This document shows, in pieces, positions 61,501 through 64,000 of a stretch of 64,000 bases of DNA (position 1 is the first letter of the stretch; each line of letters opens with the position of its first letter). This DNA comes from Streptomyces sp. NBC_01717 (GTDB lineage Bacteria > Actinomycetota > Actinomycetes > Streptomycetales > Streptomycetaceae). The notes beneath the pieces were generated by a model. The model had not been told where the DNA came from. It was given only the letters and a program-made list of their open reading frames with translations, and made no database searches. Position numbers and translations under genes: made by a program. Location of the stretch: assembly GCF_036248255.1 (NCBI RefSeq), contig NZ_CP109178.1, forward strand, positions 1,488,001 to 1,552,000, given 5' to 3'.

Positions 61501-62080
61501 CGGTGACTGGGTCAGCTTCGATCCGGTGCATCTGAAGAACATCGACTCGGTGACGGTCGGCGCGGCCTCCGGCGGGATCGGCGGCACCGTGGAGTTCCGG
61601 TCCGGTTCCCCGACGGGCCCCCTGCTCGGCAAGGTGACCGTTCCGAACACCGGTGACTGGGGCAAGGTCGTCTCGCCGACGACGCCCCTGCAGAACCCGG
61701 GGAGCAGCGTGAAGCTGTACGCGGTGTTCAGCAATCCGGAGTGGTCGAGCGACAAGGCCGATCTGTTCGCGGTGGACTGGCTGCACTTCAACGGGTCCGG
61801 CGTCGAGAAGAAGCCCGGTACGAAGGTCAAGGTGAAAGCGGCCCCGGCCACGGGCACGTCACCGCTCGCCGTCGCGCTGAGCGGTGCGGTCGAGCCGGTC
61901 GCCGGGCGCACCATCACCTCCTACCACTGGGACTTCGGCGACAACGTCGAACCCACGGGCCCGGAAGGCGCGACCGCGACACACACCTACGACCGCAAGG
62001 GTGCGTACACCGCACATCTGACCGTCACCGACGACAAGGGCGACACGAGCACCGGTTCCGTCCGCATCGACGTCAGCTGA
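58562..62080 (+). CDS. Secreted ThuA / sugar-dehydrogenase-like / PKD-CBM multidomain protein
   Basis: The 1172-residue protein has a signal peptide ending near residue 51 (PPRAHA). A ThuA-like domain spans about 55-275 (VLVYSEVTNFRHDSIPAGVDAIKKL, GGGGWVGLHAASAS). A six-bladed propeller of the soluble glucose/sorbosone-dehydrogenase type spans about 290-740 (PFELAVAPDRRVFFAQRTGKLKAI, GLLGLALDPGFATNNWLYL, LRGKILRITPKDDG, MGMRNPFRITTDP, PFDADFGPDGALYVIDFG). Then come a PKD domain (about 742-830), a CBM6-like domain (about 940-1080) and a second PKD domain to the end. It should act outside the cell on carbohydrate, the CBM and PKD domains binding polysaccharide. PQQ dependence is not certain. 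Confidence 0.93.
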   Translation: MSHHPPRRNPLSRHLLSRHPSRGLPSPLLALTALLALVLGLLVASPPRAHAAPFRVLVYSEVTNFRHDSIPAGVDAIKKLGAENGFDVEATDDSAVFNDTDLARFQAIVFNNTNSTPETGDLLSADERAALQKFIRGGGGWVGLHAASASERDWDWYEGLVGAIFDQHPAVQTGRIKVLDHAHPSTKGLPDLWERTEEWYNWRTNPTSKVHTLAQIKVRDGITGLDEGVDHPWSWCQNYDGGRSWFTAGGHAASAFQEEGFVKHLLGGIEWAAGAAPGDCTATRTGSFQRTALATSDLADPFELAVAPDRRVFFAQRTGKLKAIDQQTMKVTTALDFAYTPEMTSQSDGLLGLALDPGFATNNWLYLLHSDKTEKQLDLSRFTVTGNTVDPASEKRLLTIPTWRGEGRANSHMAGSLAFDKDGNLYAATGDNTDPFASDGFNPIDESEGRRAWDAQGTAGNTNDLRGKILRITPKDDGTYTVPEGNLFAPGTEKTRPEIYAMGMRNPFRITTDPLSGALMVADYGPDAKAAVADRGPEGTVEYTRITKAGNFGWPYCVGDNTPFNDYDFAAKKSGPKFDCAALVNDSPNNTGLRELPPAQPATVWYAYSASAEFPELGTGGGGPMSGPVYDYDPDNTYRTKFPEYFEGKWLTYELTRQWFKTFSFQQKDQTFTDPRFAPVKAGDLQSINGVFADMKWNQPFDADFGPDGALYVIDFGLGSGTGRGGSNEGAGIYRIDYVGDGRLPDAKISASRDSGPAPLTVAFSSAGSGLPEGQPVTYAWDFDGNGTTDSTEPNPSYTYRAKGLITARLTVTGPGGLTAQAVQDITVGNTRPEVTIKQPPNGGMFSFGDTIPFTVKVKDKEDGRNGAPIDCSRVVVQSQLGHDTHLHPLDNYTGCTGEIVTDAGDSHGPGQNLYYGITAQYEDKGAPDAPALTGSTSLTLRTTFREAEHFTATGGAHDGVAVANRTDASGGKRLTEIEDGDWVSFDPVHLKNIDSVTVGAASGGIGGTVEFRSGSPTGPLLGKVTVPNTGDWGKVVSPTTPLQNPGSSVKLYAVFSNPEWSSDKADLFAVDWLHFNGSGVEKKPGTKVKVKAAPATGTSPLAVALSGAVEPVAGRTITSYHWDFGDNVEPTGPEGATATHTYDRKGAYTAHLTVTDDKGDTSTGSVRIDVS

Positions 62081-62107
62081 GCGCGCGCCGGCTGAGAGGA
62101 GAAACGA

Positions 62108-62965
62108 ATGAACAGCACACGACGTGCGTTTCTCGGTACGGCTCTGGGTGCCACCGCGGCCGCCGGTCTCGGTACGGTCCCGGCGTCCGCCGCCGGTTCC
62201 CGCCGCTGCCGCCGCATCCCGCCGTCCGGGATCGGCATGCACCTGTACACCATGCGCACGCCGCTGGCGACGGACTTCCGGGGCACGCTGGAACGGCTCG
62301 CGGAGATCGGGTACGCGACGGTCGGAGTGAGCGGCCGGCACGGCAACAGCGCCGCCGACATCCGGCGGATGCTCGACGAGACACAGCTCAAGGCGGTCCT
62401 CGAACATGTCGGGTACGACATCGTGAGGGGCGCCGGGATGCCGCAGGCGCTGGAGGACATCCATACGCTGGGCGGCAAGTGGATCGTCGTACCCAGTCTG
62501 CCGGGGTCGCTGCACAGTCCGGCCGGATACCGGGAGGTGGCCCGGGAGTTCAACAAGGCGGGGCTGGCGGCCCGCGAGTCCGGGCTGAAGCTGCTCTACC
62601 ACAATCACGGCACGGACCATCAGGTGGTGGACGGCGTCAGCCTGTACGACATCCTGCTCGCCGAGACCGATCCGGAACTCGTCGGCTTCGAGCTGGATCT
62701 GTACTGGGCAGCCAACGGGGGCGCCTCGGCGCCCGGCGAGTTGTTCGTACGCCATCCCCGGCGCTTCCCGGCGCTGCATGTGAAGGACATGGCACCGGAC
62801 GGGGACTTCGCCGATGTCGGGTCGGGGGTGCTGGACTTCCCGGCCATGTTCGACACGGCTCGGCAGGGCGGGGTGAAGCAGTGGCTGGTGGAGCACGACT
62901 CGCCGGCTGATCCGTTCGCGTCGGCGCTCGCCAGCTATACGTATCTGTCGCGGCTGCGGTACTGA
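62108..62965 (+). CDS. Tat-exported sugar phosphate isomerase/epimerase-like TIM-barrel protein
   Basis: The 285-residue protein has a Tat signal (NSTRRAFLGTALGATAAAGLG, cleavage near ASAA) followed by a xylose-isomerase-like barrel. Segments are IGMHLYTMRTPLATDFRGTLERLAEIGYATVGVSG, KLLYHNHGTDHQVVDGVSLYDILL, VGFELDLYWAANGG, LHVKDMAPDGDFADVGSGVLDF and WLVEHDSPADP. Metal ligands (His, Glu, Asp, Glu) are in place. It follows the ThuA/dehydrogenase gene by 27 bp and is probably co-transcribed. Proteins of this type act on keto-sugars, so the pair suggests oxidation and rearrangement of a sugar outside the cell (inference). Confidence 0.92.
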   Translation: MNSTRRAFLGTALGATAAAGLGTVPASAAGSRRCRRIPPSGIGMHLYTMRTPLATDFRGTLERLAEIGYATVGVSGRHGNSAADIRRMLDETQLKAVLEHVGYDIVRGAGMPQALEDIHTLGGKWIVVPSLPGSLHSPAGYREVAREFNKAGLAARESGLKLLYHNHGTDHQVVDGVSLYDILLAETDPELVGFELDLYWAANGGASAPGELFVRHPRRFPALHVKDMAPDGDFADVGSGVLDFPAMFDTARQGGVKQWLVEHDSPADPFASALASYTYLSRLRY

Positions 62966-62983
62966 GCGGTCCGGCGCGCGGCA

Positions 62984-63019
62984 CGGCCCCGGAGAGCGTC
63001 GCTCGAGTCTCCGGGGCCG
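62984..63019. terminator. Bidirectional terminator between isomerase and SDR genes
   Basis: CGGCCCCGGAGA (62984-62995) and TCTCCGGGGCCG (63008-63019) form a perfect 12-bp stem with a 12-base loop between two convergent genes. Confidence 0.87.
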
Positions 63020-63028
63020 CTGCGGTGC

Positions 63029-63976
63029 TCAGTGGGCGGCAAGCAGCTGCTCGTACCAGGCGAGGGTCGCGTCCACCGTGGCCGGGAGCGGGTTCGGGGT
63101 GAGGCCGTAGGCCTTCTCGATGGCCGACGAGTCGACGATCTGCGGCTCGGTGTGCTGGTAGAACATCTCCGCGTACTCCGCCATGAAGACCTCGTCGAAC
63201 GGGCCGAACGGGCGGGGCTCGTCGACGACGGTGATGTCGAGCGGACGACCGGTGCGTTGCTCGATCATCGTGAAGATCTGCCGGGTGGTCAGCGCGGGTG
63301 CGGTGGGCAGGTGCCAGACCCGGCCGTCGCTGTCGGGGTGCGCGCCGAGGGTGGCGAGTCCGGCAGCCACGTCTGCGATGTACGTGTAGCTGTGCGGCAG
63401 GTCGATGTCGCCGAGGGCCGGCACCGCTCCCCCGGTCAGCGCGGCCGGGAATACGGCGCCGCCGAGGGTGGAGTTGAGCACGCCGGGTCCGACGAAGTCG
63501 GCCGACCGGCCGAGGACGACACGGAGCCGCCCTTCGGCGTGCGCCGCGAGGTAGCGGGCGTCGAGCTCGGCGCGCATCCGGCCCTTGCGGGTCGTCGTGT
63601 TCCACGGTGAGTCCTCGGTCATCACTGCGCCATGCGTCTCGCCGTACGGGTAGAGCGTGTCGAGTACGACGAGCCGCGCACCGACCGCCTCGGCCGCGGC
63701 GAGGACGGCCTCCTGGATCCGCGGCATGACGTCGACCTGGAGGTGGTAGCCGACGTTGACGCAGTGGTACACGACCGCGGCGCCCTCGACCGCGGCCCGG
63801 GCGCCGTCCGCGGTGGCCACATCTGCGGCGAACCGCTCGACACCTTCGATCGCCGCCCCGTCGCCTGCCCGGTCGACGAGCCGGACCGGGTGGCCGCGGT
63901 CGACGAGTTCACGGGCGAGCGTGGTGCCGGCCGGGCCTGCGCCGAGAACTACCTGGAGATCACGTACTGCGGTCAC
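63029..63976 (-). CDS. NAD-dependent epimerase/dehydratase family protein (extended SDR)
   Basis: GTG 63976, with GAGGGG upstream, gives 315 residues. The Rossmann motif is VLGAGPAGTTLARELVDRGHPVRLVDR (about 10-36, a GxGxxG variant), followed by VYHCVNVGYHLQVDVMPRIQEAVLAAAEAVGARLVVLDTLYPYG. The usual YxxxK is not obvious: the conserved area reads TRKGRMRAELDARYLAAH. It therefore may be an atypical, NmrA-like or reductase-type SDR. SYTYIADVAAGLATLG and VWHLPTAPALTTRQIFTMIEQ in the C-terminal half are typical of extended SDRs. It stands alone at the window edge; the gene ends inside the window at both sides. Confidence 0.87.
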   Translation of the reverse strand: MTAVRDLQVVLGAGPAGTTLARELVDRGHPVRLVDRAGDGAAIEGVERFAADVATADGARAAVEGAAVVYHCVNVGYHLQVDVMPRIQEAVLAAAEAVGARLVVLDTLYPYGETHGAVMTEDSPWNTTTRKGRMRAELDARYLAAHAEGRLRVVLGRSADFVGPGVLNSTLGGAVFPAALTGGAVPALGDIDLPHSYTYIADVAAGLATLGAHPDSDGRVWHLPTAPALTTRQIFTMIEQRTGRPLDITVVDEPRPFGPFDEVFMAEYAEMFYQHTEPQIVDSSAIEKAYGLTPNPLPATVDATLAWYEQLLAAH

Positions 63977-64000
63977 TGCGTACCCCTCTACATCGCTGAC

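Overview
This 64 kb window is high-GC actinobacterial chromosome, almost certainly Streptomyces. The signs are the strong third-position GC bias, frequent GTG/TTG/CTG starts, ATGA/GTGA start-stop overlaps, mycothiol-type enzymes, Tat-exported proteins, and sugar ABC operons that lack their own ATPase. It reads as an accessory metabolic region: many small catabolic and transport clusters, each with its own regulator, separated by patches of decayed genes.

Layout. 0-6.3 kb: a truncated P450, then a leftward acyl-CoA/aromatic-acid-type cluster (PaaX regulator, MaoC hydratase, acyl-CoA synthetase, amidohydrolase, SDR) facing a MarR gene across a paired palindromic operator. 6.4-8.3 kb: a dead IS5-type transposase, a TetR gene, an integrase-tail-like frame and tRNA-Pro(GGG). 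8.3-20.2 kb: an ATPase resembling a large LuxR-type regulator but without the DNA-binding domain, DUF309, a small membrane protein, a GlpA/GlpB/FGGY-kinase-like polyol operon, a tetratricopeptide-like protein, an amino-acid permease and a TauE/SafE permease. 20.5-28.1 kb: a sugar-uptake operon with a DeoR/LacI hybrid regulator, lipoprotein binding protein, two permeases, a 2-hydroxyacid dehydrogenase and a DUF2264 protein. 28.1-31.9 kb: lutABC lactate oxidation with its GntR/FadR regulator and palindromic operators. 32.6-36.6 kb: a secreted collagen-like repeat protein facing a fused glycosyltransferase-methyltransferase and an anchored TPR protein.

37.3-44.6 kb: an MFS remnant, an S66 peptidase, enoyl-CoA hydratase/acyl-CoA synthetase with a divergent TetR, a mycothiol-dependent isomerase-family gene with an apparent CTG start, and a divergent LysR/EamA pair. 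45.0-48.9 kb: a tightly coupled four-gene operon (secreted protein, Tat-exported DUF5987 protein, GMC oxidoreductase, lipocalin-like protein), the best candidate for an undescribed enzyme system. 49-52.2 kb: a TPP riboswitch controlling a CytX-type transporter, thiM and thiE, followed by a broken thiD. 52.3-56.4 kb: YceI, a decayed PP2C phosphatase, a secreted phospholipase-D-like protein and other fragments. 56.4-64 kb: a second identical tRNA-Pro(GGG), a split transketolase behind a SoxR-box-like site, a large secreted ThuA/sugar-dehydrogenase/PKD/CBM protein with a Tat-exported sugar isomerase, and a nucleoside-sugar-epimerase-like SDR.

The two identical tRNA genes, 48 kb apart and in the same orientation, raise the possibility of an old integrated element, but no intact integrase is present. 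Functions are inferred from visible motifs and remembered family features; no database search was run.
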